Below are positions 45,291-58,423 of a stretch of DNA of 64,000 bases, piece by piece. Under the pieces are notes generated by a model that was not told where the DNA came from, made no database searches, and was given only the letters and a program-made list of their open reading frames with translations. The first letter of the stretch is position 1, and each line of letters starts with the position of its first letter. The translations under genes were made by a program, and so were the position numbers. The DNA comes from Sesamum alatum (lineage: Eukaryota > Streptophyta > Magnoliopsida > Lamiales > Pedaliaceae), in contig JACGWO010000010.1 of NCBI GenBank assembly GCA_034509735.1, forward strand, positions 9,747,193-9,811,192, written 5' to 3'.

Positions 45291-46059
45291 TGTTTCTATT
45301 ATTCGTTTAACTATTTTCTATTTAATTCATAAACAGTACTTTCCACACTCTTACTGCTACTTAAATTTTCCTAAAATTACTTAAGTTTAACTTTTTCAAA
45401 ATGTACTGATACTCAAAGTAAGATTATTTTAGTAGAAGACGAAAAATAACGCGTGTATGAATATGATGACACGGCTATTCAAATATTTGTCCCAATCCCA
45501 TGACAGTTTGATGTGATTCAAGGAATTCTTTCGAGTCATCGCCATCCAACAATTATACCTGGCTATATGTGGTTCACTTAACTACTCAAATTACCATATG
45601 TACTAGGGTAAATTAATTAACTTCCCTCGGAAATTCGGCATAATAATGAATATGTACTTATTATTTAAAAAATTATCGATACCTCGCACTTATTATTTAA
45701 AAAATATCGATATCTCCCTAATATGTGATGAAATTATATAATATTTATATACAAATCTGAAATTGTCAACTTTGTCGTAAAACAAAAAATTAAATAAATA
45801 AATAAAATTATAATTCATAATTCACAATGCATTTTGGACTAATTGTTGTATGACCGTCATCCAGAAGAGTATTAATAATTTTGCAAATAACAAAAAAATA
45901 TTTATAATTCTGCTAAATTTAATAGGCACTCGTTGTAATTACCCCTACAATCTAACTCATTAACAAAACGGTGCAGTTCTTCCCAGTGAAGACTCCGGTT
46001 TCTTTTTTAACAAAACGGTGAAGATTTATCAGCCACCATCATGTTGTCGCATGACAATC
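45291..46059. other. AT-rich intergenic stretch with a decayed MITE
   Basis: GGGTAAATTAATTAACTTCC (about 45606) and, inverted, GGGGTAATTACAACGAGTGC (about 45950) could be ends of a decayed relative of the foldback element at 35228. No gene seen. Confidence 0.4.
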
Positions 46060-46262
46060 CAAATATTTATCCTTAAACCCCATTTGAAAATGCAAAATTA
46101 TACTTTTTTTCAAAAAAAAAATTGAAATTACACTCATACCCCCTCCAAAATTCTCTGTTTACACTTGGTCCCTTTCCGTTAAAGTTTGGATCGAAAATAT
46201 TTAAGTCAGCAAAAAAATTTACATAAATTTTTAATTTTAGCTCTCATTTAACACTCTTATGT
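46060..46262 (+). repeat. Recurrent 180-bp repeat, copy 3 (inverted)
   Basis: It carries TTGAAAATGCAAAATTATAC, TTCTCTGTTTACACTTGGTC and ACATAAATTTTTAATTTTAG in the same order as 35640-35830 and inverse to 6000-6180. It ends at the proposed Helitron border. Confidence 0.65.
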
Positions 46263-46659
46263 ATACTAAAAAGCATGACGTGCGATGTACGTGTACAAAT
46301 ATATTTCTAGAAGTAAATATATCATTTGTGTTAAGTTCATGATATTTTTCGTGTTTTTTTTCATTGAAACATTACTATTATATAATTATATTTTCAAACA
46401 AATTGATGAAAATTATTTAAATTGATAAGAAAACTATTCAATTCTATTATTTGTAATTCACTTTCTAAATTTAATTGGTACTATTGAATAAGAAGATATT
46501 CCCCAAAATTGAAATTTTGTATTTCGTATATTCACTAATGATTATTTCATTATTATGTATCAAACCAATTAATATGAAAATATAAAATGATGATATTCAA
46601 AAAATTAATATTAAAAGAAAAATAATTAGTCAAAGCTCCTTATCTTGTATGTGTGTTGT

Positions 46660-47070
46660 ATATTTTCTTTTACTATTATATTTGAATGTCATTTATTTTT
46701 AATTTATTGACATTATTACAAACTAATTATTTATTGACTATTGTTATAAAAGTATAATCAAATTGGACCATAGTACCAATATTTGTATTATAAGATTCTA
46801 TAAGGTATGTTAATCATATTTCAGTATCAACTTTTTTATATTGGCAAAGCATTATTTACATGTTTTATTAGCTTCTAAATTTTGAAATATTATTATATAA
46901 AATTTTATTTTTCACCTTTATAAAAGAAACAATAGATGTAAAAGTAAAACATTCAAAATTATCTAATACTAAAAAAATCAAGGGCGAAGAGATTCACTCA
47001 ATAGTTGAATTTTCATAAATAATTTCAATTTAATAATATTCTATTCATATATCAATTTTTATTTTTATAA
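46660..47070 (+). repeat. Diverged direct repeat, unit 1
   Basis: It shares TACAAACTAATTATTTATTG, ATATTTCAGTATCAACTTTT and CTCAATAGTTGAATTTTCA with 47885-48470 in the same order. Confidence 0.75.
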
Positions 47071-47884
47071 ATTTATTACTGGAAAAATATATTAATCTCA
47101 TTGGCTTATTTATTTATCAACTTTTTTTCTAATTTCAACATAATTAACTCATTTTTTATTTATTATTGTATTGTACGAAGTTTATTCTAAAAATTTACTA
47201 ATTTTCTTAATATGAAAATGAAATTGTACTAATGTGTTAGTATATAACTATTTTAAAATACTTTTAATTGTTATTGTGTTAATATTTATTGACCATTTGA
47301 CTTTTCTTATTTTCATAAGGGAAATAGCATTTCAATCCGTAACTTAGGTCCTTTCCATTTTAATTTGGTCCATTGATTTTGGGATTCTCACTTTCAGTCC
47401 GTAAATATTAAAAAGTAGCAATTTTGGTTCCGTAATACCTTTCCTTCTGGATATTCAAAAGAAAATATCATGTGGCCGTTAAGTGTATAATAGTACAATA
47501 GGACCAAATGTTACAACTTTTATGCGCCTTTTAAAACATAAATAGTTATATATGTCTCGTTCAGACCTATAATTATGTTAGTTAATTTACTACTCAATAA
47601 GGTTTTAAATTAAATTATTTATTATATTACTATTTATATTCTTTGTCTTGGGGGTGTAGGGGGAGGGGGACATGGTATTTTTAGCCTATTAATACTAAAA
47701 TAAAATCAATTAGTTAGCTCTTTTTAAAATTTTCAATAGCACTTCTAATTTAACCGGATTTATAATTTTTATTTGTAATTAAATTTTGATAGTTATTCGT
47801 TATTCCATTTACAAGAAATTCCATTTTAATATGGTTATATTGTGTCTCTTTGTTATTGTTTAATTTTGTTATATTATGTCTCTG

Positions 47885-48470
47885 TATGTAATATATTTTC
47901 TTTTACTATATTTGAAGTGTCATGATTTTTAATTTATTGACACTGAATGATTACAAACTAATTATTTATTGACTATTACTATAAAAATATAATTTAATTG
48001 GACTATATTGCCAGTATTTTGTATTATAAGATCCTAATGTTAATTATATTTCAGTATCAACTTTTAAATATTTTCAAAATATTACTTATATGCTTTATTA
48101 ATTACCTTCTAAATTTTGAAATGTTATTGTATAAAATTTTATTTTTTTGCCTTAATATTGCAATTTTTGATTCTATATGTTTTTAGTTTAACTTTTTAAT
48201 CTTATTTTCGTATGCACCGATTGGTATAGTCTATTTCTTATTCAATAATATATTATATTACAACTTAATTTTTTATGTCACATTTGTTGTTGTAATACTT
48301 TAATTCTATTAATTAATATAAAAAAACAATAGATGTAAAAAGTAAAGCATTCAAGATTATCTAATACTAAAAAAATCAAGTATTAAGAAATACACTCAAT
48401 AGTTGAATTTTCACAAGCAATTTCAATTTAATAATATCATATCCATATATCAAATTTAATTTGTAATTAA
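47885..48470 (+). repeat. Diverged direct repeat, unit 2
   Basis: This is the second copy of 46660-47070, with an extra segment of about 170 bp in its middle (about 48150-48317). Confidence 0.75.
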
Positions 48471-48631
48471 ATTTTGATATTTATTGATTATTATATATAT
48501 ATATATATTTAAGTTTAGATTAGTAATTTATATATTATCCATGTGTAGTTTATTTTAAATTTTAATCTGTCACGGTAAATTAAATTTTTTTTAATATAAT
48601 TAAGATTTCTTTTAGCAAAGTAATTGTGTTG

Positions 48632-49260
48632 AAATATTATTTGACATATTACTTTTTTTTAGTTGAATATGTTATTCATTCTCTAAGTAGTTTAGAACAA
48701 TTAAGACTCTTAAATATTGGATTCGCGATTAGAAGCAGGTTATTAAAATTCTATGTAATTGGATTCATTCATGATTCATGATTTAGGTTTTTTATCCTAA
48801 ATTTATATGGATGAGGTTTAGAATATTTAGAATTCTAAATTGTTAAAAAATCCAGAATCTATAATATAATAATTAATAATATTTAAATGAGGGTATATTT
48901 GTCTTTTCACAATGGGGAACAAACAACTTAAATATTCACACATAACACAAATATTATTTGACATATTACTTTTTTTTAGTTGAATATGTTATTCATTCTC
49001 TAAGTAGTTTAGAACAATTAAGACTCTTAAATATTGGATTCACGATTAGAAGCAGGTTATTAAAATTCTATGTAATAGGATTCATTCATGATTCATGATT
49101 TATGTTTTTTATCCTAAATTTATATGGATGAGGTTTAGAATATTTAGAATTCTAAATTGTTAAAAAATCCAGAATCTATAATATAATAATTAATAATATT
49201 TAAATGAGGGTATATTTGTCTTTTCACAATGGAGAACAAACAACTTAAATATTCACACAT
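48632..49260 (+). repeat. Recent tandem duplication, 317-bp period
   Basis: Units 48632-48943 and 48949-49260 are nearly identical; I count four substitutions over 312 bp. A five-base spacer (AACAC) separates them. The high identity against diverged surroundings shows a recent event. Confidence 0.93.
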
Positions 49261-49287
49261 TTATATAGAGTATAGATATAGATTTTA

Positions 49288-49672
49288 GGAAAAAATGCAA
49301 ATTTGATCCACTAATATAGGGGTGGTGGCACTTTTGGTCAAGGGCCTTTTGAGAATAGCAATTCAGACAATATTTTTGAAAAAATGGCAATTTTAGTCCA
49401 CAGAGCCCGAATTTCGTCGGATTTAGTCATATGAATCCAGCACTGATGGGCATCTCAGTGAATCCACGTCAACAATTGTTGCCAAAATCTAAATAATCCC
49501 AAATTTATTTAGCACACGTACCAATCAAATGACTAAATCCGACGAAATTAGGGCTCCGTGGACTAAAATTGCCACTTTTTCAAAAATATTGTTCTGAATT
49601 GCTATCCTCAAAAGACCCTGGACCAAAAGTGCCACCACCCCTATATTAGTGGACCAAAATTGCATTTTTTCC
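49288..49672. mobile_element. Foldback MITE (385 bp) with 9-bp duplication
   Basis: It is flanked by TAGATTTTA at 49279-49287 and 49673-49681. The ends are GGAAAAAATGCAAATTTG and, inverted, GGAAAAAATGCAATTTTG. Arms of about 145 bp each share TAATATAGGGGTGGTGGCAC and a TTTCGTCGGATTTAGTCAT stretch. The centre is about 95 bp. The 9-bp duplication indicates a Mutator-type MITE. Confidence 0.93.
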
Positions 49673-49703
49673 TAGATTTTATTACTTATAAGGGGATAAA
49701 TTT

Positions 49704-49704
49704 A

Positions 49705-49744
<40 letters not shown>
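49704..49744. repeat. Compound (AT)n(AG)n microsatellite
   Basis: AT dinucleotides pass directly into AG dinucleotides. Confidence 0.95.
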
Positions 49745-49859
49745 TAAAATTAATATTTTTATATTTTTCTCCTTAAAAGTACAAAATTAATACATGATAA
49801 TATTAAATGATGGATAAAATTAAAATTTATGTATTTCTTTTTTTTTTTTTTTTGTAACA

Positions 49860-50030
49860 TCAACATTTTTCATTAAAATCCTAATAAAAAGGAATCAAGT
49901 GTAAATGTTGAATTTTCAAAAGGGGTGTACGTATAATTCGAAATTCTCAAATTTTTTTAAGGAAAATATAATTTTGCATTTTTCGAGGAAATCTAAATAT
50001 AATTAACCTTAAATCAAATGATACAACAAA
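49860..50030 (-). repeat. Recurrent 180-bp repeat, copy 4
   Basis: AAGTGTAAATGTTGAATTTTC, AAGGAAAATATAATTTTGCA and TAAATATAATTAACC follow the order of 6000-6180. Confidence 0.6.
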
Positions 50031-50045
50031 TTCTGTCAAAAGATT

Positions 50046-50273
50046 TTGAGCGAGTTGTGCAAACTAGTCATGATGATGCGATTGCTTTTACTAGATATAT
50101 ACTATCCTTGGAAGTCAATATTAAACCAAACCACGGACGCTTCCGATCCTCAATTGGAAAGACCAAACAAACCATCGAATAAGAAATTTAAGAGAAAGGT
50201 TAAACCCGGGGTCCCGGACTACTACGAGAAGAATTTACTCACACAAGAATCGGAGAGTACGTACTTACGATGA
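50046..50273 (+). other. Short ORF of doubtful status
   Basis: A 75-codon frame has a basic stretch (NKKFKRKVKPGVPDYYEKNL). It ends at a TGA shortly after a GTACGT that could be a splice donor. No family recognised; it could be an exon relic downstream of DSK2. Confidence 0.2.
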
Positions 50274-50728
50274 AATCGGCATATTTTCTTAATCTAACAA
50301 GTTCAAGAAGATTTGCTCTGGAACAACGCCTGTACTTCGTAAATAGATTGCATTCGTTCTGATAAGTGAGAACCTGAAAAATTGTGACAATACTTGAATC
50401 AGCTGGCGTCCAGAATACACACCTTGAACCAGTCAGTCATAACACATAGTAGTACACTTTGGGTCTCGGCCATATAAGCGTACGACGAAACAGGCTCCAT
50501 GGATTATGTAAAATGGGAGGGTATATTGTAATTCACACTATATTTACATGATCGCGTTCTTATATTTTTTCTTTTCCCTTTTAGTCCTGGGCAGGAAAGG
50601 AGCAACGGGAGGCATTCCAACAACCGCATATATATATTCAAATTCTTTGATCCCATAGTACGACTGACGGCCAAAATTCGTCCCTGAACCAGTGTAGCTG
50701 TGTAAATCCAGAATATATTAACTTCACT
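50274..50728 (-). other. Downstream flank and 3' UTR of DSK2
   Basis: On the minus strand this follows the DSK2 stop. The 3' UTR probably occupies the part near 50728; the polyadenylation site was not identified. No other gene seen. Confidence 0.4.
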
Positions 50729-53700
50729 CTATTGGCCTGGATTTCCCAGAAGTCTTTCCACAGCAGCATGAACGTTCCCTGCAGTGGCAATCAGTGCTCG
50801 GATGTTTTCTTGGGTATCAAAGAAGCCCATTTCCTGTAACTGAGAGAGTTGTGCGGAGTATAATTCTTCAGGGGGCGCTGTAGTAAAACATAGAACAAAC
50901 ATTCATGAGTGCTTTAGATAGAAAAGCGGGGGTGGGGGAGAGAGAGAGAGAGAGAATGTGACCTTGAGATCTGTTCGGAGTTGTGGTGCCACCAACAGCC
51001 CCAAGTCCACCAAACATGTTCATCAACATATCCAATCCCACGTTGGCTGTTCCAGCTAACATTTCATAGCAAATATGTGAGATAAACAACTAAGAGGAAG
51101 AAATATATGCAATAATGATTTCAGTTGACATTAGCATGTTGGAGATTTTGCTAGTATTTGGTCCAAAATGTTAAAAACGGCCACTTCCTCAGATTCAGGG
51201 GTTGCGATTTTACTTCTTTTTCCCAGCTAAAGCTCATCAAACATACAGCCATTTTCAAATTAATAAAACGCTTTCTCATGACAAAATGTGTGAAAAAAAT
51301 GAGATTGTTAATGGCTTGGCTTTACGACCGAAACTAAAACAAAATTATGGTACATCTCAAGTATTAACTCAATGAATAATCAACAAAAGCTGCATGCGGC
51401 CCTTAGCAGATCTTGCTAACGATATCCTCAACTCTTTTGTTTTTTTTTTCACATAAGCATTTCTTTTTACTACAATCTCCAAACCCAGTAGAATGTCAGG
51501 ATCAAGGCACTTTATACAGTGTATGAAAAACTTGCAACACAGAAACAGGCAAATCAGATTATTAAAATAGTGTAACATAAAGTCGTACGAATCTCATCTA
51601 AAATTAAATGTAATATAGGCGGAATGCAAATTTCAGATGTCATAATCATACCTGTTCCACCAGCATTTTGTCCTGGTTCTCTGCAATATACAGCGAAATC
51701 AGTTAATTAATTAACCAACAGAATTGTACCGCCGGAGTTTGGGGCATCCCTTAACAAGTATCCAGATAACCTGCCGGATATTTGAATCCAAGGGGTGCCA
51801 ATAATTCAAAATGCAACAGGACAGTGCCAAAATATGTTGAAGTATAGAATTTCAGTCACCAAGTTTCCCAGAGTTGATATAGAAGAAAAGGCCATACTTA
51901 CCGAGATGTCTGGTTACGAAGTTGAGATGACAGAGCTTGGTGAAAATTTAGAAGTTGCTGGGACATGAGTAAAGTAGAGAAGTCAAAGGCCTAATAGGAA
52001 TGGGGCGCAGAGAGTAGATTATATGAAACAAAATTATATAAAAATATCTGATTGAGTTTCCACACAGAAAGTCACATTAGGCTAAACATTATCCACTATG
52101 TTTCTAGTATCACATATAGCCTCCAACATTATCTTCTATAGAACCCACACACATAAAACCCTAGAATATACTTCTGGAGATGCATCTCAATTTTTTGTTT
52201 CATACGTTGCCTTGTTCAGTCTTCCAGTAAATGTAGCACCGAGAAGCAAGAGAAGAGGACATGACATCTCATCGGAGTATGAATTGGTACTTGGTTGCAT
52301 GGGGGTTATACATAAGAGGCAGACTGAAGTATAGCCTACAATCAAAGCATTCTGCATTCTCAAGTTTAAGGGACTATGACCACTTCATCATCACCAAGAG
52401 AAAAAAACTGGGACAAAACAAAACCTTCCTTCCAACACATTTACAAGCAAAAGCGTAGAGGAGTGAAAGAGAAGCTGTCACCATTTAAGACGACATTACA
52501 CCAGAAGAAGCAAAAAGACCTACTATAATAGATTAACTCATGCAGGTGGCTGAAGAGAGTTCTAAAATCTACCATTGGGAAAGCAAGAAGCCGTTCAGTG
52601 ATGAGACAAAGCATCTGTAAACGGAGACAATTCATTTACAACAATATAAGCATATATACAAGTAGAAACTACAAATGCGAATCTGTGCCTTCTTTCTTCT
52701 TACCTACCTGACCCTCACCCTATCCTTCTGTAACGGGTTCATGGGATTGCATTTCCACCAATAACTCTTTCACACTTTTCAACAGGGATACCATTTCTCC
52801 CACATATTTTTCAATGCAGTAGCGCAAGAAATCTAAAATTCCCAATAGCATTGAACACATTTAACCCATGCAGGTAGCATTCAGGGCAATCACACATTAC
52901 AAACTAACAACCATAGATGATGCAAAGCAAGAATATTCATCTAAGGTTTACCTGCATTGTCTCAGGAGAAGTCAATTGACGAATAAAATCAGGATTTTGC
53001 ATCATATCTCTAAGCTGAGGATTGGAATCAAGCATGCTCCGCAGCTGTGGATTGAGGCCAAGTATCTGACATCCGCGCATGGACGAGCAGTATGAGATTT
53101 TGAGGAGAAACATAGCACAGGAAAATAAAGGAAACGCAAAAGAGAAACAATCCAATAGTCAAAGAGAACTTAGCAACACCTGATTCATGTACTGAGGATT
53201 AGATAAGAGATTACGCATCATCTGCGAAATGGTGGGATTTTGCATTAACTGATTAAAAGAGGTGAGATCTGGCACAGAACCCAGCATTTGCTCAAAACCT
53301 GGTAAACCAGGTCCACCTAAGCCACCAGGTGACAGAGGCCTCACATCACCAGTAGGATTGGACCTTGCACCTGAGTTTGTCTGTGTTCTTCCAGCTGCAA
53401 AGTTTCAGTTTAAGAACACTAACAAGGATGTTCAAAAACCTCACCGAACAATTATACAAATATACATCTGAAACTAGCCTGTTTGTTTATGTTTTCATTT
53501 TCAGTAGAAAATATGTGTTTTCAATTTTTGTGTAGGTTTTTGTGTGAAATGCGAATATGTTTGGATTAGTCAAAGAGATCATGTTTTATATTGGACTGTG
53601 GTGTCAAAACAATATATTTCCAATGAGAATACGTATAAACAAACATATTTTCACTTTAAATGCCGTTTAAAACTGAATGTAAACAAACAGACTGAGAATT

Positions 53701-56700
53701 TGATTGAACCCACTGAAAACAAACAACTAATACAAATTTGACATGTCAATTAAACTTTAGGAACAATATGAAGATGTGTGCTCACTGCTCAGACAGAATA
53801 GTATTGTATATTGAAGTATAAGATCTGGAATACTTTGATAGCTTGCTGAACTCTTTTTTGCCCTAGTTTCTCTCTTTTTATTATTGGAAGTCCTTACTGG
53901 TCCACTGAATAGTCACAAGAAAAACATTACAAACTCTTCCAATTTGAAGCAGAAACATATACCCAAAAAGAAAAATGAAAAGGGAACTCACAGAAAAATC
54001 TGTCAGTATTGACAGAAAACTGGAAACAAACATAATAACATCACATCTAGACACTAGCAGTTCCAGTCCAGTCACTGTATATAACAAGTCTTATACATAA
54101 TAATCTGTAATTCAACTTCTCTACACCATTAAACAGATAAGTTAGCAAAGAAAGCAAGAAAAAGCTCTTAGGGAGTAGTACATTCCACCTAATATACCCC
54201 AAGTCAACCTAATAGGACTTAATAGAAATGGGGCTTGTAAGGATACTTTGCTCAAAATTTGCAGCAAAGTTAATCACTAGCTAACAGCACAACCATAAAA
54301 CTAAATAGTGCGGACAGAACAGGACTTACTTCCAGCAGAGACCCAAGGATTGGGAAGTGGATTTGTATTTGGAGCAGGGGAATTGATTGTAGTTTCAGGT
54401 CCCGCAGTCGTGGCACTGGTGGAGTTCTGTCTGCGAGGCCCCCCACCTTGAGCTCCCAACAGAGCCGCAAATGGATTTGATCCCAAGTCAGAACTATTGT
54501 CACCTGTCATGGTTGTTGCATTAAGGAAGGGTTCTTGCACATTCTCATACATTCTTCTGAGCATGTTAAAACCCTCAGGAGAAGATTCAATATTGCTCAT
54601 TGCCCTGTCAGTGTTGCGCATCATCTCACGCATTATTTCAGGGTTCCGTGCAGCCTCCATTGTCTGACGTAGGGTCGCAGGATCATTAAGTATGTGTGCA
54701 AGCTCTGGGTTACGATCTATGATCTCACGCATTTGAGGATTGTTCACAATCAAGTTACGGATGGTTTCAGGATCATTCATTAAATTCCGAACTAGAGGCA
54801 TATTTAAAACATCTCTAATCATGTTGGGGTTTTGAGTTAACTGTTGCTGCATCTGTTCCATCTCTGGAAGTGCAATTCCAAATAAACCATTGCCATTTCC
54901 TAGTCCATTGAGGCCAAGTCCAGGAAAGAGTGAAGACCTAGCACCAGATCCTCCAAGTGATCCACCTTGATCAGAGCCACCATCCGTTGTTGAGATTGGA
55001 TTAGCACTTCGAGCCCCAGTACCAGTTGTAGCTGCACTATCTGCAGGTGCAGCTGTTGCAAAACCTCGAACCAAGTGGACAGTGTGATCGGCATCCAGAC
55101 CTATAAATGAAACAAAACAGAAGGATTTAACTGCGCACATATCATTCGACAGCTACCATATATCTGGAGAACAACATGTGTCAAGTTTTTACAATCTTAT
55201 ACTCAAGCAAGGGATAAAAAAATTGATTGAGCTACAGCTCAGGTGAGAATAGAGAGAAAAGAAGGAACAGGAGTAGAAACTTAAAACACTTAAGATAGAA
55301 ATGATGAGAGAGAAATATACAAACACTTCATATACCATGCTGTCACCAGTTCTGACAAACAGGCACATGTATGGCTACAAAGTCCCAAAACAAATGACTT
55401 CCCTTGAGAGACCCATGTGGCATGTGGCTCATGCGCAATAAATACTAACAGTGTCATCACCAAAATCATCCCAGATAAAGTTTTATATTACGAGTTCAAT
55501 TTGCATGTATCTACTCTAACATCAATGTTCTCCAAATTTCTTTCAAAGCATCCTCATTACATAGTAAAGTTTAGAGTGGAGTATGTCCAAAACGATATGC
55601 TTTGGGACTGATCTTTCTATCCTGACTTGACCACTAGCAATTGGAGATCTGTAGCATGCAGGATACAGTAATAGATCAACCAAACAATGTGACCACAGAC
55701 CTCAAAGGGGATATGCCAATTCATTTCTTGGTAATATTGCCACATGCTTTTGAACTGAAAAAAGAAAAAAAAGAACGAAAGCAAGCAGCAATGAAAAATG
55801 ACATTTTTCTATCCTTGGGACTATTTTGCCTATTTAAGATGTCACTGCAAAACTGGGTAACTGACAACCTATTCAAGAGAAATATCATCATGGATAAACA
55901 AATTAGTCTCTGTGTAGTATGGTGCCAAGTAAAAGAGATCTTCTTGGCTTTAACAAACATGTTACTTGTTCTTATGAAGAACCCATTTTATTTTACTGAA
56001 GACTCCATTCAAGCTCTGACTTCCATTTCAGCAAGCAAAACAGCCAAAACTTTAACAAAATATGGACTCGCCTCGTTTAGAACTCAGGGTTAATTTTTAC
56101 AACCTCCCCAGAGAATTAGATAATTACAGACTATTACCCTACTCCTTTCGAAATTGCCAAAACCTTCCTTCTAGATTTGTAATGTTTACAAACCACCTAA
56201 TTCCATTTGGAAATGTTAATCTTTTATTTTGAGAAACACATTCTGTATCCAATTTGAGTAAGAAGTCAAATGTAAGGTCTTATCTAAAACAAAATTTAGA
56301 GGAAATGCTTATATAACTTCAAAGTGAGTGTGGGGTATGATCAATAATTACATTAACTCCAACAAACCTTTAAACTAAGTAGAAGTAATAGAGTATAGAA
56401 AAGACGATTTACAATTTGGCAATAGCACAAGCAGATTTCTCACTTGACTGTTTGCATTCCTTTCCTATGTCTATGTAATATAGTAAATCCTACCTCTGGG
56501 AGACTAGTCTCAAAAGAAGACCATCAAATTAGCACATCATTAGAACATGGGTAGAGCACATAAACTATTCAAACAGTCTCTGAAATAACGTTATACCAAG
56601 GAAGAAAATGTAAAAGAGCAGGGAAGCAACTTAAAGGCAAGATGCAACTTTCACCAACAAAGCGTCACAACAAATAGTTCTGACAGCATTGTTTAGCTTA

Positions 56701-57670
56701 GGTGGTTAACAAAACTAAATAAGAAATAATAAAAGGATCAACCAATGGAAATGAGACCACTGTGCTATTAGTTACAGACTTACAGTTAGTACTGATTAGC
56801 TGACTTGCTACTAACCAACCATAGAATCTAGTATAAAAAGGGAGAAGCAAGCAATGAAACCAGTTTTTGCAGTTATCTTCCTAATTCTTGTTCTTCCTTT
56901 TTGCTCTATCATTTCTCTTTTTTTGGTCCCTGCACCATGGTGCAACTTTGCTCCTAAATCGCTCTATGAAGTTCATGCTTCGGTGAATTCTTGGACGGCT
57001 TAGATTCAGGATAAGGTTAGGAATTGACGAAAGCCATAACAAGTGCTTCCTCAGATCCTTAACCACCATCACCAACACTAACCCCAACCCCCGCGCAAAA
57101 AAAAAAAAAAGGGAGGACACACAAAAATTAATAAATATATGTACGACATATTGCAGGTCATACATGCAAGCGGAGAAACCCGCAGTGCGCCATATATACA
57201 TAAAGAATTCTGTTTGAACATGATCAAATTAATCGATGAAACTCCAAATCTATTCCACACAAACCAAAATCAAATCGTCCGCCGAGGTCGTATTCCCACA
57301 ACCATACACTAGTGTAAGTTCCTTTCCAAATTCATATAAAAAAATAAATAGAACTTAAAAGATCCACCTTGTGTAAATTTTTCATAAACAAAATTGAGGG
57401 GAAAAGAATAGAGAAAACGTCAGCTGGTATACCGTAGCTTTGAAGGGTCTGATCGTCCTTCAAGATGCGGCCTTTGTAGATCAGTCGCTGCTGCTGAAGG
57501 GGGATTTCGCATTTCTGAGCAAGGATTGACTTGAAAAATTCAACCGTTGAGTTCAATTTAACCTGAACAGCGAATTTCGAGCCGTTCGAGCAACGGATGT
57601 TCACCGTCACCTCTTCTGTACCGGCGTTGCTTGAATCGCCTCCTTCATTGACCACGTCGCCCCCACCCAT
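50729..57670 (-). CDS. DSK2: Ubiquilin/DSK2: UBL-STI1-UBA proteasome shuttle
   Basis: Eight coding exons were read with GT-AG borders: 57433-57670, 54330-55100, 53180-53394, 52952-53065, 51902-51957, 51652-51680, 50963-51055 and 50729-50877. They sum to 1665 bp, 554 codons plus TAG, and every phase fits. The UBL domain is residues about 19-93 ([22 protein letters not shown] part). The first STI1 region is about 162-240 ([12 protein letters not shown]). The second is about 380-450 ([20 protein letters not shown]). The UBA is about 512-551 ([26 protein letters not shown]). DSK2 proteins bind ubiquitin chains with UBA and the proteasome with UBL, delivering clients; in Arabidopsis DSK2 also works in autophagy. 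The length fits the plant family. Exon 6 is only 29 bp, and intron 1 is 2.3 kb. The acceptor of exon 7 has an alternative seven bases inside. Confidence 0.95.
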
Positions 57671-57825
57671 TATACTAATAGTGAAACCTTGATCAGAAAT
57701 TGAACAATCAAGTATGGATCAATCGTCAGTGGAATGGTGAACCCTAGCCTTAAGGGGCTCAATTTTTCTCCCTCCTTTTCCTGCTCTTTCTAATTAATTT
57801 TCTACTTGTCTCGAATATTCCGAGC

Positions 57826-57858
57826 GAGCGAGCGAGCGAGAGAGAGAGAGAAGAGAGA
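57826..57858 (-). repeat. (GAGC)n(GA)n tract in the DSK2 leader
   Basis: On the minus strand this is a CT-rich stretch about 155 bp upstream of the ATG. That position suits the 5' UTR or core promoter, where CT-rich tracts are common in plants. Confidence 0.7.
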
Positions 57859-58423
57859 GGTTGGGTTATTCGGGTTCGAGCTTTTTGGGTTCGGGTTTGG
57901 GCTTTAAAATTGAGGCCAGAATACAAATTTTAAATATTGAAAAACTACATTTATATTAATTAGCCGTCATGACGATTCATAGTTGCATACATACAATAAT
58001 ATCTTTCACACCTTTAAGATATTATTTAAATAAAAATAAAATATATTAATTGGGCAGTTAAATTAATGTAAAACTTGAAAATTGAACAAGTTAGTTATTT
58101 AGTTGATGGGTATTTTTTGGATCATAAAAAATTGGTGCATTTAGGAGTGTACATGGTGTGAGTTAAATTTAGATAATTTTTCGACCCAACCCAATGATTA
58201 TAGTTTTTAGAAAGTTTAACCCAAGCCTAACCCAATAATTAAAATCGCACTTTGCGGTCTAATTGGGTTAGGGCGGGTTGAGGAAATTTTTGCAATCTTT
58301 GATATAAAATCAATCACTTATACAATTATATTATTATTTCTGACAACTTATAATTTTATTATAATTATCTTTTCATAATAAACACATTTTCTTGTAGTAA
58401 TAATTAGCAAAAATATAAATATA

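Larger units (their letters stand above)
46266..49276 (-). mobile_element. Probable non-autonomous Helitron (about 3.0 kb)
   Basis: On the minus strand the 5' end is TCTATACTCTATATAAATG. The 3' end has a hairpin (CGTAC, ATC, GCACG, one mismatch) followed by CATGCTTTTTAG and a host T; the canonical CTRR is here TTAG. Host bases are A on the left and T on the right, as expected. The body is very AT-rich with no Rep/helicase. Internal direct repeats (46660-47070 with 47885-48470) and a recent tandem duplication (48632-49260) lie within it. Confidence 0.5.

Noticed and set aside
55641..56093. 150-codon plus-strand ORF in the DSK2 intron
   Set aside because: It is inside the 2.3-kb first intron, antisense, with no recognisable domain.
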